Shown: positions 8,069-16,270, counted from the stretch's first letter. The stretch: 64,000 nt of DNA from Chryseobacterium sp. CY350 (GCF_027945075.1 NZ_CP116034.1:3596001-3660000); one strand, 5' to 3'. The notes: generated from the letters alone by a model not told the origin. A program made the numbers and translations.

Positions 8069-9256
8069 CTACTCCTGCAAACGGTCTTTCAAGTCATGAT
8101 CTTCATTTTCCAGCCAAGAAGTTTTGTACGAAGGATCTTCCACTTTCATTGCTTCTTCTGTGATCTGCAACGGACGGAACGGGTCAACCATAACCGCATA
8201 TTCTTCAGTGAATTTTTTGCCGATACTTCTTTCCATCGCTCCCGGATGAGGTCCGTGAACAATTCCTCCAGGATGTAAAGTGAAATCCATCAAATCAATA
8301 TGATTTCTACTCATAAAATCTCCTTCTGTGTAAAATAAAACTTCGTCAGAATCAATATTTGAGTGATTATAAGGTGCAGGAATTGCCATCGGATGATAGT
8401 CGTACATTCTTGCGCAGAACGAACAAACTACAAAATTATGCGCTTCAAAAGTCTGGTGAACCGGTGGTGGTTGGTGAATTCTACCTGTAATGGGTTCAAA
8501 ATTTTTAATATTAAATTTATAAGGATAAAAATAACCGTCCCAACCTACAACATCAAAAGGATGTGTCGCATAGATGAAATCTGTAATCTGATTTTCTTTT
8601 TTTACTTTAATTAAAAATTCCCCTTTTTCATCTTTCGGTTCTTTAAAAGTAGGAGCTATGATGTCTCTTTCGCAAAACGGCGAATGTTCCAAAAGTTGCC
8701 CAAACTCGTTTCTATATCTTTTCGGAGTGTAAATCGGCGAATGACTTTCCACCACAAAAAATACAGTATCATCAGAATTTACCTCGACCTGATAAATTGT
8801 TCCTCTCGGAATAATAAGGTAATCACCAAAAGAAAATTCCAGATCGCCAACGAAAGTTTTTAAGATTCCGCTTCCGTTATGAACGTATAAAAGTTCGTCA
8901 CATTCGGCATTTTTGTAGAAATAATCCATCGATTTCCTTGGCTTCGACAATCCCATTTTCAGGTCATTGTTTACCATCAGAAATTTTCGGCTGTCCATAA
9001 AATCGTCTTCAGGAGTGACATTCATTCCTTTAAACATTCGTGGAGTCACGTTTTTACTCACCGCAATTTTCGGAGAAACGTCTTTCGGTTCACCAATCGA
9101 TTTGATCTGTGTTGGGCGATGAACGTGATAGAGCAAAGATGAAATTCCGTGAAAACCTTCCGTTCCGAAAAGCTGCTCGTAGTAGAATTTATCTTCTGGA
9201 GATTTGAAAATCGTATGCCTTTTTGGTGGGATATTTCCCGATTGATGGTATCTCAT
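8069..9256 (-). CDS. hmgA: homogentisate 1,2-dioxygenase
   Basis: A 395-residue ring-cleaving dioxygenase that turns homogentisate into maleylacetoacetate. The N-terminal MRYHQSGNIPPKRHTIFK is typical of the bacteroidal form. The cupin core includes EFSFGDYLIIPRGTIY. The iron-site region contains PPPVHQTFEAHNFVVCSF and IVHGPHPGAMERSIG with the conserved His and Glu residues. It lies on the same strand as the rest of the tyrosine pathway genes. A promoter with -7 element TAAATTTG (9279-9286 on the opposite reading) is visible just upstream. Confidence 0.93.
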   Translation of the reverse strand: MRYHQSGNIPPKRHTIFKSPEDKFYYEQLFGTEGFHGISSLLYHVHRPTQIKSIGEPKDVSPKIAVSKNVTPRMFKGMNVTPEDDFMDSRKFLMVNNDLKMGLSKPRKSMDYFYKNAECDELLYVHNGSGILKTFVGDLEFSFGDYLIIPRGTIYQVEVNSDDTVFFVVESHSPIYTPKRYRNEFGQLLEHSPFCERDIIAPTFKEPKDEKGEFLIKVKKENQITDFIYATHPFDVVGWDGYFYPYKFNIKNFEPITGRIHQPPPVHQTFEAHNFVVCSFCARMYDYHPMAIPAPYNHSNIDSDEVLFYTEGDFMSRNHIDLMDFTLHPGGIVHGPHPGAMERSIGKKFTEEYAVMVDPFRPLQITEEAMKVEDPSYKTSWLENEDHDLKDRLQE

Positions 9257-9278
9257 TTTACTTTTATATCTGGAATCT

Positions 9279-9307
9279 CAAATTTAATATTTTTTAATGA
9301 ATTGAAA
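9279..9307 (-). promoter_or_regulatory. promoter of hmgA
   Basis: Read on the minus strand, TTTC (9304-9307), a 17-bp spacer and TAAATTTG (9279-9286) match the Bacteroidota promoter form, 23 bp from the hmgA start. Confidence 0.5.
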
Positions 9308-9332
9308 TTTAAAAACAATATTTTATTTAAGT

Positions 9333-9373
9333 TTTGCTGTTCTAAAAATAATTGTTAGTTTTGACTAACAATT
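9333..9373 (+). promoter_or_regulatory. promoter with overlapping palindromic operator
   Basis: TTTG (9333-9336), a 19-bp spacer and TAGTTTTG (9356-9363) form a Bacteroidota promoter. The -7 box lies inside a perfect inverted repeat, AATTGTTAGT-N4-ACTAACAATT (9350-9373). A protein bound there would cover the -7 box and start site, as a repressor would. The mRNA leader before the ATG at 9382 would be only about 12 nt. The binding protein is unknown. Confidence 0.6.
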
Positions 9374-9381
9374 TAAATTTC

Positions 9382-11454
9382 ATGAGGCGAATATTATTTT
9401 CTGTAGTTTTTCTGTCATCTTACTGTTTCTCTCAGGAGACGGATAGTTTAGATTTAAATCAAACAGAAAAGATAGATTCTGTTAAGATTCCGTCAAAAAA
9501 TGAAATCAAAACAAAAAGTATTGATGATGTGGTGATTACCGGAACGATAAAGCCGATGAGCAGATCGAAAAGTCCGGTTGCAGTTGAAATTTACAGCCAG
9601 AAATTTTTTCAGAAGAACCCGACTCCGAATGTTTTTGAAGCGATTGCAATGGTGAACGGAGTAAAACCTCAACTGAATTGTTCGGTTTGTAACACGGGAG
9701 ATATTCATATCAATGGTTTGGAAGGACCTTACACGATGATTTTGATAGACGGAATGCCAATTGTAAGTTCGCTCTCAACAGTTTATGGTTTAAGTGGAAT
9801 TCCGAATAGTTTAATTGACAGAATTGAGGTCGTAAAAGGCCCCGCTTCTTCTCTTTACGGTTCTGAAGCGATGGGCGGAGTAATTAATATTATCACCAAA
9901 AATGCTTTGACAGCTCCAAAAATAAGCGTAGATCTCATGACAACAAGCTGGGCTGAAAATAATTTTGATCTTTCCACAAAATTCACTTTCGGGAAAAATA
10001 TTGCTTCCATTTTAAGTTTGAATTATTTTAATTTTAACAAAAAAATCGATCAGAATAATGATAATTTCACGGATGCTGCACTTCAAAACAGAATTTCCGT
10101 TTTCAATAAATGGAACTTCCAAAGAAGAGAAAACCGATTGGCAAGTTTTGCTTTAAGATATCTTTATGAAGACCGTTTTGGCGGCGAAATGCAGTGGAAT
10201 AAATCGTATCGAGGAAGTAATGAAGTTTATGGGGAAAGTATTTATACGAATAGAATAGAAGCTTTTGGGGTTTATCAATGGCCAATAAAAGAAAGTGTAA
10301 TTACTCAGTTTTCTTATAATTTTCACGATCAAAATTCATTTTATGGAAGCAATCCTTTTACAGCAACTCAAAAAGTAGCTTTTGCGCAAACTTATTGGGA
10401 TAAAAAACTGGGAGATCACGATTTGATTTTGGGAGCAACTTTCAAAAAAACATTTTATGATGACAATACTCCCGGAACTTTGTCAGCTGACGGATTCACA
10501 AACAATCCGATGAAATCACCCATTTTCGGAGCTTTTATTCAGGATCAATGGGAGATTAATGAAAAACATACTTTGCTTTTAGGTTACAGATTTGATTATG
10601 ATAAAATTCATCATTCTGTACATTCACCAAGATTTGCATGGAAGTTTTCTCCAAATCCTTATCACACTTTAAGATTAAATTTCGGGACGGGTTTCCGTGT
10701 TGTCAATTTATTTACAGAAGATCATGCCGCTTTGACGGGTTCGCGCGAAGTGGTTATTCAATCAGATTTAAAACCTGAAAGATCTGTCAACGGGAATTTA
10801 AATTATATGTGGAAAATTCCGGTTGGTGATAGAATGATCAATTTCGATGCTTCTGCATTTTACACGTATTTCAGCAATAAAATTGTGGGAGATTTTGATT
10901 CTGAACCTGATAAAATTATTTATGATAATCTGCAAGGTTACGGTGTTTCACGAGGTTTATCTTTGAATCTTGATTACAGTTTCAGTTTTCCTTTTAGCAT
11001 TAATCTAGGAATAACCTATTTAGATGTTTATCAAAAATTTGATGGCGAAAACGAAAAAGTTCAGCAGCTTCACGCCCCGAAATGGAGCGGAACATATAGT
11101 TTAACGTATAAATTTCCTAGTAATTTGACGATAGATTTTACCGGACAATTTTACGGACCGATGCGACTTCCTGTTTTACCAAATGATTACCGACCGGAAT
11201 ATTCGCCGTTTAATTCTTTGGCAAATGTTCAGGTTTCTAAGAGTTTCGAATCAGGATTTGAAGTATATTGCGGTATTAAAAATTTATTCAATTTCACTCC
11301 AAATGATCCTTTGATGCGACCTTTTGATCCGTTTGATAAAAACGTGAATGATCCAATTAATAATCCCAATCATTATACTTTTGATACGACTTATGGTTAC
11401 GCTCCGATGCAAAGAATCAGAGGTTTTTTAGGAGTGAAATATAATTTGAGATGA
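9382..11454 (+). CDS. TonB-dependent outer membrane receptor
   Basis: I place the start at the ATG at 9382 rather than an in-frame TTG at 9352, because the ATG gives a clean signal peptide (MRRILFSVVFLSSYCFSQ) and the TTG lies inside the promoter palindrome. The resulting 690-residue protein has a plug domain (VDDVVITGTIKPMSRSKSP..., then GPASSLYGSEAMGGVINIITK) and a 22-strand-type barrel ending RIRGFLGVKYNLR with a terminal Arg after aromatic strands. The plug holds the pair CSVC. There is no N-terminal carboxypeptidase-like domain, unlike SusC. The neighbouring thioredoxin-like gene and the operator suggest metal, haem or similar uptake; the ligand is unproven. Confidence 0.9.
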   Translation: MRRILFSVVFLSSYCFSQETDSLDLNQTEKIDSVKIPSKNEIKTKSIDDVVITGTIKPMSRSKSPVAVEIYSQKFFQKNPTPNVFEAIAMVNGVKPQLNCSVCNTGDIHINGLEGPYTMILIDGMPIVSSLSTVYGLSGIPNSLIDRIEVVKGPASSLYGSEAMGGVINIITKNALTAPKISVDLMTTSWAENNFDLSTKFTFGKNIASILSLNYFNFNKKIDQNNDNFTDAALQNRISVFNKWNFQRRENRLASFALRYLYEDRFGGEMQWNKSYRGSNEVYGESIYTNRIEAFGVYQWPIKESVITQFSYNFHDQNSFYGSNPFTATQKVAFAQTYWDKKLGDHDLILGATFKKTFYDDNTPGTLSADGFTNNPMKSPIFGAFIQDQWEINEKHTLLLGYRFDYDKIHHSVHSPRFAWKFSPNPYHTLRLNFGTGFRVVNLFTEDHAALTGSREVVIQSDLKPERSVNGNLNYMWKIPVGDRMINFDASAFYTYFSNKIVGDFDSEPDKIIYDNLQGYGVSRGLSLNLDYSFSFPFSINLGITYLDVYQKFDGENEKVQQLHAPKWSGTYSLTYKFPSNLTIDFTGQFYGPMRLPVLPNDYRPEYSPFNSLANVQVSKSFESGFEVYCGIKNLFNFTPNDPLMRPFDPFDKNVNDPINNPNHYTFDTTYGYAPMQRIRGFLGVKYNLR

Positions 11455-11505
11455 AATTTGATTTATTTTAAAAATTAAGATGTTTTAGTTTTTAAGTTTT
11501 TTGAA

Positions 11506-11525
11506 AATTTAGATAAATCTAAATT
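11506..11525. promoter_or_regulatory. perfect palindrome, possible DtxR-type site
   Basis: AATTTAGAT-AA-ATCTAAATT is a 20-bp perfect palindrome between the TonB receptor and the thioredoxin-like gene. Its core TTAGATAAATCTAA has the spacing of the classic DtxR/IdeR-type site (TTAGGTTAGCCTAA). It lies about 120 bp before the start at 11646. It might instead be a weak terminator, but no T-run follows. Confidence 0.4.
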
Positions 11526-11645
11526 AAACATAGTGCTAAATAATATCTTTAGATATTTACTTAAAAAACATTTTAAACTTACTGAACTTAATGTTTTGAA
11601 TTACAATTTTTAGGGTATTTATACATTTAAACAGAATAAAAAGTG

Positions 11646-12107
11646 ATGAGGTCTTTTTTATTTTTAATAGTATTGAATTCAGGATTTTGCCTTTCGCAGA
11701 TGAAAACAATTACATTTTCAGATTTGGAAAAATTGCAGAAAGAAAGTCCAAAACCGATGATCATTCATCTTTACACCGATTGGTGCTCGGTTTGTAAAAT
11801 CGAATCTTTTCAAATTAAAAAAGATAAAAATTTAATAAAAATGATCAATGAAAATTTTCATATGATCAATTTTGAAGCAGAAAAAACGAAACATACAATC
11901 AATTTCCAGGGAAAAGAATTTAAATATTTACCCAACGGAAATTCCGGAATTCACGAGTTGGCTTTGTCCTTATCTAAAAATAAAAAACAACCAGTTTATC
12001 CTTTATGGATTTTTATAGATAAGAATCAGAATTTGGTATATTATCATGAAGGGGAATTTAAACCTGAAAAAATGAAAGAGAAATTAAGGGAAATTTCTAC
12101 TTTATAG
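11646..12107 (+). CDS. secreted thioredoxin-like protein
   Basis: The ATG at 11646 is preferred over the GTG one codon earlier. The product is 153 residues with a signal peptide (MRSFLFLIVLNSGFCLSQ) and a thioredoxin fold carrying the redox motif WCSVC. The downstream strand LWIFIDKNQNLVYYHEG is typical. It should work in the periplasm, reducing or isomerising disulfides or handling a metal. Its position just after a TonB receptor with cysteines in its plug suggests they act together; this is inference. Confidence 0.8.
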   Translation: MRSFLFLIVLNSGFCLSQMKTITFSDLEKLQKESPKPMIIHLYTDWCSVCKIESFQIKKDKNLIKMINENFHMINFEAEKTKHTINFQGKEFKYLPNGNSGIHELALSLSKNKKQPVYPLWIFIDKNQNLVYYHEGEFKPEKMKEKLREISTL

Positions 12108-12120
12108 TCAAAGGAAAAAT

Positions 12121-12486
12121 TTATTTCAACAAAACAGCAATAATCCCTAAAATCGCAGGTAAAGCCTGTACGAAAAATATTTTCTTGGTTGCTGAAATGG
12201 CACCGTAAATTCCCGCAATCGCCACACAAATCAGGAAAAATAAAGCTACATTGGTTTGCCATTTCGGATCTTCAATGAAGAAAGACCATATCAATCCTGC
12301 AGCTAAAAATCCGTTATACAATCCTTGATTTGCTGCCAAACCTTTTGTGGGTTTAAACATTTCTGCAGGTAAAGCAGCTTTGAAAACTTCTTTTCCTTTG
12401 GTTTCCCACGCAAACATTTCCATCCAGAGAATGTAGAGATGTTCTACTGCGACCAAAGCGATCAGAATTTTTGCAACAATTTCCAT
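12121..12486 (-). CDS. DUF1304 family membrane protein
   Basis: 121 residues with four hydrophobic helices: residues about 4-22, 50-68, 77-95 and 100-120. The pattern KILIALVAVEHLYILWMEMFAW and GLAANQGLYNGFLAAGL is characteristic of DUF1304 proteins. The function of the family is unknown. It is divergent from the Crp-type regulator gene, which may control it. Confidence 0.85.
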   Translation of the reverse strand: MEIVAKILIALVAVEHLYILWMEMFAWETKGKEVFKAALPAEMFKPTKGLAANQGLYNGFLAAGLIWSFFIEDPKWQTNVALFFLICVAIAGIYGAISATKKIFFVQALPAILGIIAVLLK

Positions 12487-12526
12487 GATTTATATTTTTA
12501 ATCATGTAAAACTAAAGAAATAAAGT

Positions 12527-12534
12527 TAAGTTTG
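12527..12534 (+). promoter_or_regulatory. -7 element of the Crp/Fnr gene
   Basis: TAAGTTTG (12527-12534) matches TAnnTTTG, 18 bp before the ATG at 12552. No clear TTTG is seen at -33. Confidence 0.4.
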
Positions 12535-12551
12535 GATATACAATTATTAAA

Positions 12552-13124
12552 ATGGAAACATTCAAAACACATTTAGATAAATTTATTAAGATCAATGACG
12601 AAGAATTTTCTTCGGTATTTTCTTTTTTTCAGGTTTTAAAAGTAGATAAAAAGCAGAATCTGATGTTGGAAGGGGAAATCTGTAAATCAATGTATTTTGT
12701 TCTGAATGGTTGTCTTAGAAAGTTTTTTATCAACGAAAAAGGAGTAGAGCAGACTACAGAGTTTGCCATAGAAAATTGGTGGATTACTGATACTTATGCG
12801 TATGAAAGGCAAACGAAAACGGATTTTAATATTCAGTCGGTTGAGAAATCGACTATTCTTGCCATCGATTTGCAAAATCAGGAAGAATTGCTGAAAAAAC
12901 ATCCTGTGATGGAACGATATTTCAGAATAATTTACCAAAGATCGTATGCTGCTTCCGAAAGAAGAATCCGTTTTTTATATGAGATGACCCGAGAAGAATT
13001 GTATGTGCATTTCAGCACGCAATACCCGTGGTTTATCCAGAGGATTCCGCAATATCTGATTGCTTCTTTTTTAGGTTTTACGCCGGAATATCTAAGCGAA
13101 ATCAGAGCGAAATTACGATCTTAA
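12552..13124 (+). CDS. Crp/Fnr family transcriptional regulator
   Basis: 190 residues: a cyclic-nucleotide-binding-type beta-roll (MLEGEICKSMYFVLNGCLRKFFINEKGVEQTTEF, about residues 38-70), a dimer helix, and a C-terminal winged helix (IASFLGFTPEYLSEIRAKL). The last part fits the recognition helix of Bacteroidota Crp-like regulators, and the protein ends abruptly there as most of them do. The ligand is unknown, and cAMP-binding residues are not evident. It is followed by an AhpD-like gene after 66 bp, which may be a target. Confidence 0.85.
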   Translation: METFKTHLDKFIKINDEEFSSVFSFFQVLKVDKKQNLMLEGEICKSMYFVLNGCLRKFFINEKGVEQTTEFAIENWWITDTYAYERQTKTDFNIQSVEKSTILAIDLQNQEELLKKHPVMERYFRIIYQRSYAASERRIRFLYEMTREELYVHFSTQYPWFIQRIPQYLIASFLGFTPEYLSEIRAKLRS

Positions 13125-13190
13125 ACCAGTTTAAGATTTTTGCGATTTTTTAACAAGACATTTGTACAATAAATTTTAAAACAATAAAAA

Positions 13191-13634
13191 ATGAGTACAC
13201 GTATCAAAATTTTAAGCGCAAATTCTGAGTCTTACAAAGCAATGATGAATCTGGAAATGACTTTGCAAACAACGTCATTAAGCAATATTCAGAAAGAACT
13301 GATAAAAACCCGTGCGTCCCAAATCAATGGCTGTGCTTTCTGCCTGGATATGCATACGAAAGATGCATTGAAATATGGTGAAACAGCTCAGAGACTCTTT
13401 CTTCTCAATGCCTGGAGAGAAACAGATCTTTTTACCGAAGAAGAAAAAGTGATCTTAGCTATGACTGAAGAAATTACATTAATCAATCAAAAAGGACTGA
13501 CTGACGAAACCTACGAAAAAGCGACACAGTATTTTGACGATGAGCAGATCAGAAGTATCATCATGGCAGTTATCACTATTAATATGTGGAACCGAATTGC
13601 AATCAGCACGCATTTGCAGGTTCCTAAGAATTAG
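13191..13634 (+). CDS. carboxymuconolactone decarboxylase (AhpD-like) family protein
   Basis: 147 residues with the helical AhpD core and the redox-active motif ASQINGCAFCLDMHTKDA, which contains CxxC followed by His, the alkylhydroperoxidase signature. It is probably a thiol peroxidase-type antioxidant enzyme in the cytosol. It follows a Crp-type regulator and ends at a strong terminator. Confidence 0.88.
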   Translation: MSTRIKILSANSESYKAMMNLEMTLQTTSLSNIQKELIKTRASQINGCAFCLDMHTKDALKYGETAQRLFLLNAWRETDLFTEEEKVILAMTEEITLINQKGLTDETYEKATQYFDDEQIRSIIMAVITINMWNRIAISTHLQVPKN

Positions 13635-13645
13635 AATTTTACATA

Positions 13646-13686
13646 ATAAAAATAGCTTTTCTGATGTTGAAAAGCTATTTTTTTGA
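13646..13686. terminator. bidirectional terminator
   Basis: AAAAATAGCTTTTC (from 13648) pairs with GAAAAGCTATTTTT (from 13669), followed by seven T. It lies between the convergent AhpD-like and PPC-domain genes. Confidence 0.7.
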
Positions 13687-13687
13687 T

Positions 13688-14191
13688 TTATTGCTGGCAA
13701 CTTAACTGCAAAACATTGGCGTTCAAAGGTTGCTCTATTTTTCTTTCTAATTTTTTGTCGCTGACGGTGATATAGATTTCAATAGAACCTGTGCCAACGT
13801 GCATTGATAAAATGTGTCCACCAAAAGCTTTGAATTTGTCGTCTGTTGCAACACCGTGAATATGGATCGATGCACCTTTTTCATTCCAGGCGATTGATCC
13901 TGTGAGGCTTCCCATTTCTACTTTTTTAAAAGTTTTAGGATTAAATTTTTTTGCATTAAAATCATAAAATCCGAAAGTAACATCTGCTGCAAAACCAATT
14001 CCTGTAAAGCTTGCTGAAGGTATATTTTCCGTTTTCGCAAGATTTTCTATTCTTGAAATTACATCATCACCTTCACGAAGAACCATCAGAAATCCGGTAG
14101 GAGTTTTTGTATATCTGCAGATTTCTTTTTCCTGAGCCGAAAGGTTGATCACAAGAAAAAGTGTAAATAATAAAGCTGAAATTGATTTCAT
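13688..14191 (-). CDS. secreted PPC/DUF296 domain protein
   Basis: About 167 residues with a signal peptide (MKSISALLFTLFLVINLSAQ) followed by a PPC/DUF296 domain: FLMVLREGDDVISRIENLAK, then SASFTGIGFAADVTFGFYD, and IHGVATDDKFKAFGGHILSMHVGTGSIEIYIT. PPC domains are trimeric and in bacteria are normally cytosolic; here the signal peptide exports it. I chose the second Met (14191); the start two codons earlier (14197) also works. Function unknown. Confidence 0.8.
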   Translation of the reverse strand: MKSISALLFTLFLVINLSAQEKEICRYTKTPTGFLMVLREGDDVISRIENLAKTENIPSASFTGIGFAADVTFGFYDFNAKKFNPKTFKKVEMGSLTGSIAWNEKGASIHIHGVATDDKFKAFGGHILSMHVGTGSIEIYITVSDKKLERKIEQPLNANVLQLSCQQ

Positions 14192-14248
14192 AATCATAAT
14201 TTAATTTTCAATATGAAAAATCTACACCAAATGAGCTTTTACAAAAAC

Positions 14249-14536
14249 TTAAATAATTTCAGTCAAATAAATCTGAGGTTTTTCCTGCAGTTTTTCATCA
14301 ATTAAGTCTCCGAAAGCTTTAATGTAAGGCTGTTCATTATGTTTTTTTAGCCCTTCGTCACTTTTCCAGATTTCGTAGAAAACAAAATGATTTTTATTTT
14401 CGATTCCCTGATGAAGTGTATACAATTCGTTGGATTCCTCTTTACGAGTCTCTTTTACCATATTCCGGAGAACTTCTAAAACTTCGGTTCTGTGCTCTTC
14501 TTTTGTTTTGATGATTGCCGTAAGATATATTTTCAT
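14249..14536 (-). CDS. antibiotic biosynthesis monooxygenase-like (quinol monooxygenase) protein
   Basis: 95 residues with the ABM fold pattern: IYLTAIIKTKEEHRTEVLEVLRNMVKETRKEE, then ELYTLHQGIENKNHFVFYEIWKSDEGLKKHNEQPYIKAF. Such proteins oxidise quinols or act as small dimeric stress monooxygenases. Its start overlaps the stop of the preceding NAD(P)H oxidoreductase by 4 bp (ATGA), so they are translationally coupled. The pair fits a quinone redox couple. Confidence 0.85.
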   Translation of the reverse strand: MKIYLTAIIKTKEEHRTEVLEVLRNMVKETRKEESNELYTLHQGIENKNHFVFYEIWKSDEGLKKHNEQPYIKAFGDLIDEKLQEKPQIYLTEII

Positions 14537-15150
14537 GAGACTAATTGTGGATTTAATTCTTTTTCGAATACGTTTTTCAAATGCTCTCTGTAAATGCTCA
14601 TATCACGTTCGATATTCGCGTTTTTTTCAACGTCATGAAAATGGAAACTATCCAGTTTTTCCAGAGAAACGAAAGCATTCATTCTGTGAAAACCGAAAAG
14701 CGGTCCGTCATCAACACTTTTCTCGTTGAAAAATTCGCCTGGAAGCGTAAAAGCAGTTTCGGGTGCATTCCAGCTTGTAGTAAGCATGTATTTTCTGCCG
14801 CCAAGCATTCCGCCGGTTCCGTAGTTGATTTTTGGGTTGTCTGAAGTTCTTCCGTCATTCATATAAATTCCTTTTGCATGGCCTGCTGTAAAAACTTCGT
14901 CAATATATTTTTTGAAATCATTTGGAAGTTGAAACCACCAGATTGGAGTGTGATAAATAATAAAATCTGCCCAAACAAACTTTTGAACTTCTTCGTTTTT
15001 ATCGTAACCTTCGCTGATGTTGGATATTTTTATTTCTATATTTTCAAATGATTGTAAGACTTCCAAAGTGTTTTCTGCAATGGTTTGATTATATTTTCCT
15101 CCGGAATGTCCGAAGTTTTGTCCACCGTTAATTATTAATACTTTTTTCAT
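14533..15150 (-). CDS. NAD(P)H-dependent flavodoxin-like quinone oxidoreductase (MdaB type)
   Basis: 205 residues with a flavodoxin-like fold: KVLIINGGQNFGHSGGKYNQTIAENTLEVL at the start binds FAD phosphate, HTPIWWFQLPNDFKKYIDEVF is the family signature, and GTGGMLGGRKYMLTTSWNAPETAF follows. MdaB-type enzymes reduce quinones by two electrons and limit oxidative stress. It is coupled to the downstream ABM-family gene and divergent from a LysR regulator that very likely controls it. The -7 box TAACTTTG is seen in the intergenic region. Confidence 0.9.
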   Translation of the reverse strand: MKKVLIINGGQNFGHSGGKYNQTIAENTLEVLQSFENIEIKISNISEGYDKNEEVQKFVWADFIIYHTPIWWFQLPNDFKKYIDEVFTAGHAKGIYMNDGRTSDNPKINYGTGGMLGGRKYMLTTSWNAPETAFTLPGEFFNEKSVDDGPLFGFHRMNAFVSLEKLDSFHFHDVEKNANIERDMSIYREHLKNVFEKELNPQLVS

Positions 15151-15180
15151 TTTGGTAATGATTGTTTAAATTTTATGATG

Positions 15181-15188
15181 CAAAGTTA
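15181..15188 (-). promoter_or_regulatory. -7 element of the MdaB-type operon
   Basis: On the minus strand TAACTTTG (15181-15188) matches TAnnTTTG, about 30 bp before the ATG. The same octamer occurs for the divergent LysR gene at 15280-15287. Confidence 0.5.
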
Positions 15189-15223
15189 TGGCAGCTTTAA
15201 GTATAATTAAAATAATATAGCTT

Positions 15224-15258
15224 ATAGTTTAGTATTATAATTATGATATTAAAACTAT
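15224..15258. promoter_or_regulatory. inverted repeat, probable LysR operator
   Basis: ATAGTTT (15224-15230) and AAACTAT (15252-15258) frame an almost symmetric AT-rich stretch. The two halves match nearly base for base apart from a one-base offset. It lies midway between the divergent -7 boxes of the quinone reductase and LysR genes, the usual place for a LysR-type site. Confidence 0.55.
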
Positions 15259-15279
15259 CTTTTTTTAAAAACTTACTGC

Positions 15280-15287
15280 TAACTTTG
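15280..15287 (+). promoter_or_regulatory. -7 element of the LysR gene
   Basis: TAACTTTG (15280-15287) matches the consensus. The leader to the ATG at 15365 would be about 70 nt. Confidence 0.45.
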
Positions 15288-15364
15288 CAGAAGAGAAATT
15301 GACAATTCAACGATCAGTAAGCCACAATATATAAGCAGAAGTAATCTGACAAATCAAAGAAATC

Positions 15365-16270
15365 ATGGTAAATTTAGAATGGTATCGAACTTTCAAAGCG
15401 ATATATAAAACAGGAACATTGACGGGAGCGGCCGATTCTTTGTTTATTTCGCAACCCGGTGTGAGTCTGCATTTAGGTTCGCTGGAAGCATATGTTGGTT
15501 ACAAATTATTTGACAGAACCGGGAGAAAAATGATACCTACAGAAAGAGGAAAAGTTTTATTCAACGCAGTTTCTGATCCGTTGACAAGATTGGAAGATGT
15601 AGAAAAAAACTTTCAGAAATCAACAGAAAAACATACGCCGACAATTAGTGTAGGAATGTGTTTTGAAACTTTTCAGACGACTTTAGAACAATATGTTTCC
15701 ACATTACCGTTTAATTTAATTATCAGTTTTGGTGAATATCCAGAAATGCTGGATCAGTTGGATAAAGGAATTTTAGATTTAATTATCACCCCAAAAAAGG
15801 GAGCTTCGCCTAATATTTTACATGAAGCATTTTCTTCTGAACAGATCATCTTAGTTGGCGGAAAAAATATTGATAAAGAAAGTTTCAGAGAAACTGTAGA
15901 TTCAAAAGGAATTGAGCATGCCGAAGAATGGCTGAAACAGGAAAAATGGTACGGAACAACAGGTGATATGGAACATCTTTTTCAATTCTGGACTTTAAAT
16001 TTTGGCCATAAACCATATTTCCGCCCTAATTATATTGTTCCTAATTTAAATTCGATCATTCGTTGCCTGAAAGGTGGAACGGGATTGGCAGTAATTCCTG
16101 ACTTTTTATGTAAAAGCGAAATAGAAAGTGGTGAAGTGAAACTTATTTGGGAAGGCGAGAAAAAACTGGAAAATACACTGTATTTCGGATGTCGAAAAAA
16201 GACAATTTACCAAGAGGAAATAGATCATATCAAAGGTTTGTTCCGAGAGATGATGGGGAAAATTAATTAA
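15365..16270 (+). CDS. LysR family transcriptional regulator
   Basis: 301 residues. The N-terminal winged HTH reads WYRTFKAIYKTGTLTGAADSLFISQPGVSLHLGSLEAYVGYKLFDRTGRKMIPTERG (residues about 5-60), the standard LysR signature. The rest is a periplasmic-binding-like effector domain ending in FRPNYIVPNLNSIIRCLKGGTGLAVIPDFL. It is divergent from the MdaB-type gene, with an inverted repeat between them. It probably senses a quinone or electrophile. An aldo/keto reductase gene follows in the same direction after 55 bp and may also be regulated. Confidence 0.92.
   Translation: MVNLEWYRTFKAIYKTGTLTGAADSLFISQPGVSLHLGSLEAYVGYKLFDRTGRKMIPTERGKVLFNAVSDPLTRLEDVEKNFQKSTEKHTPTISVGMCFETFQTTLEQYVSTLPFNLIISFGEYPEMLDQLDKGILDLIITPKKGASPNILHEAFSSEQIILVGGKNIDKESFRETVDSKGIEHAEEWLKQEKWYGTTGDMEHLFQFWTLNFGHKPYFRPNYIVPNLNSIIRCLKGGTGLAVIPDFLCKSEIESGEVKLIWEGEKKLENTLYFGCRKKTIYQEEIDHIKGLFREMMGKIN

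Noticed and set aside
14430..14729. 99-codon plus-strand frame in the quinone reductase region
   Set aside because: Opposite to two well-supported coupled genes and has no family motif.
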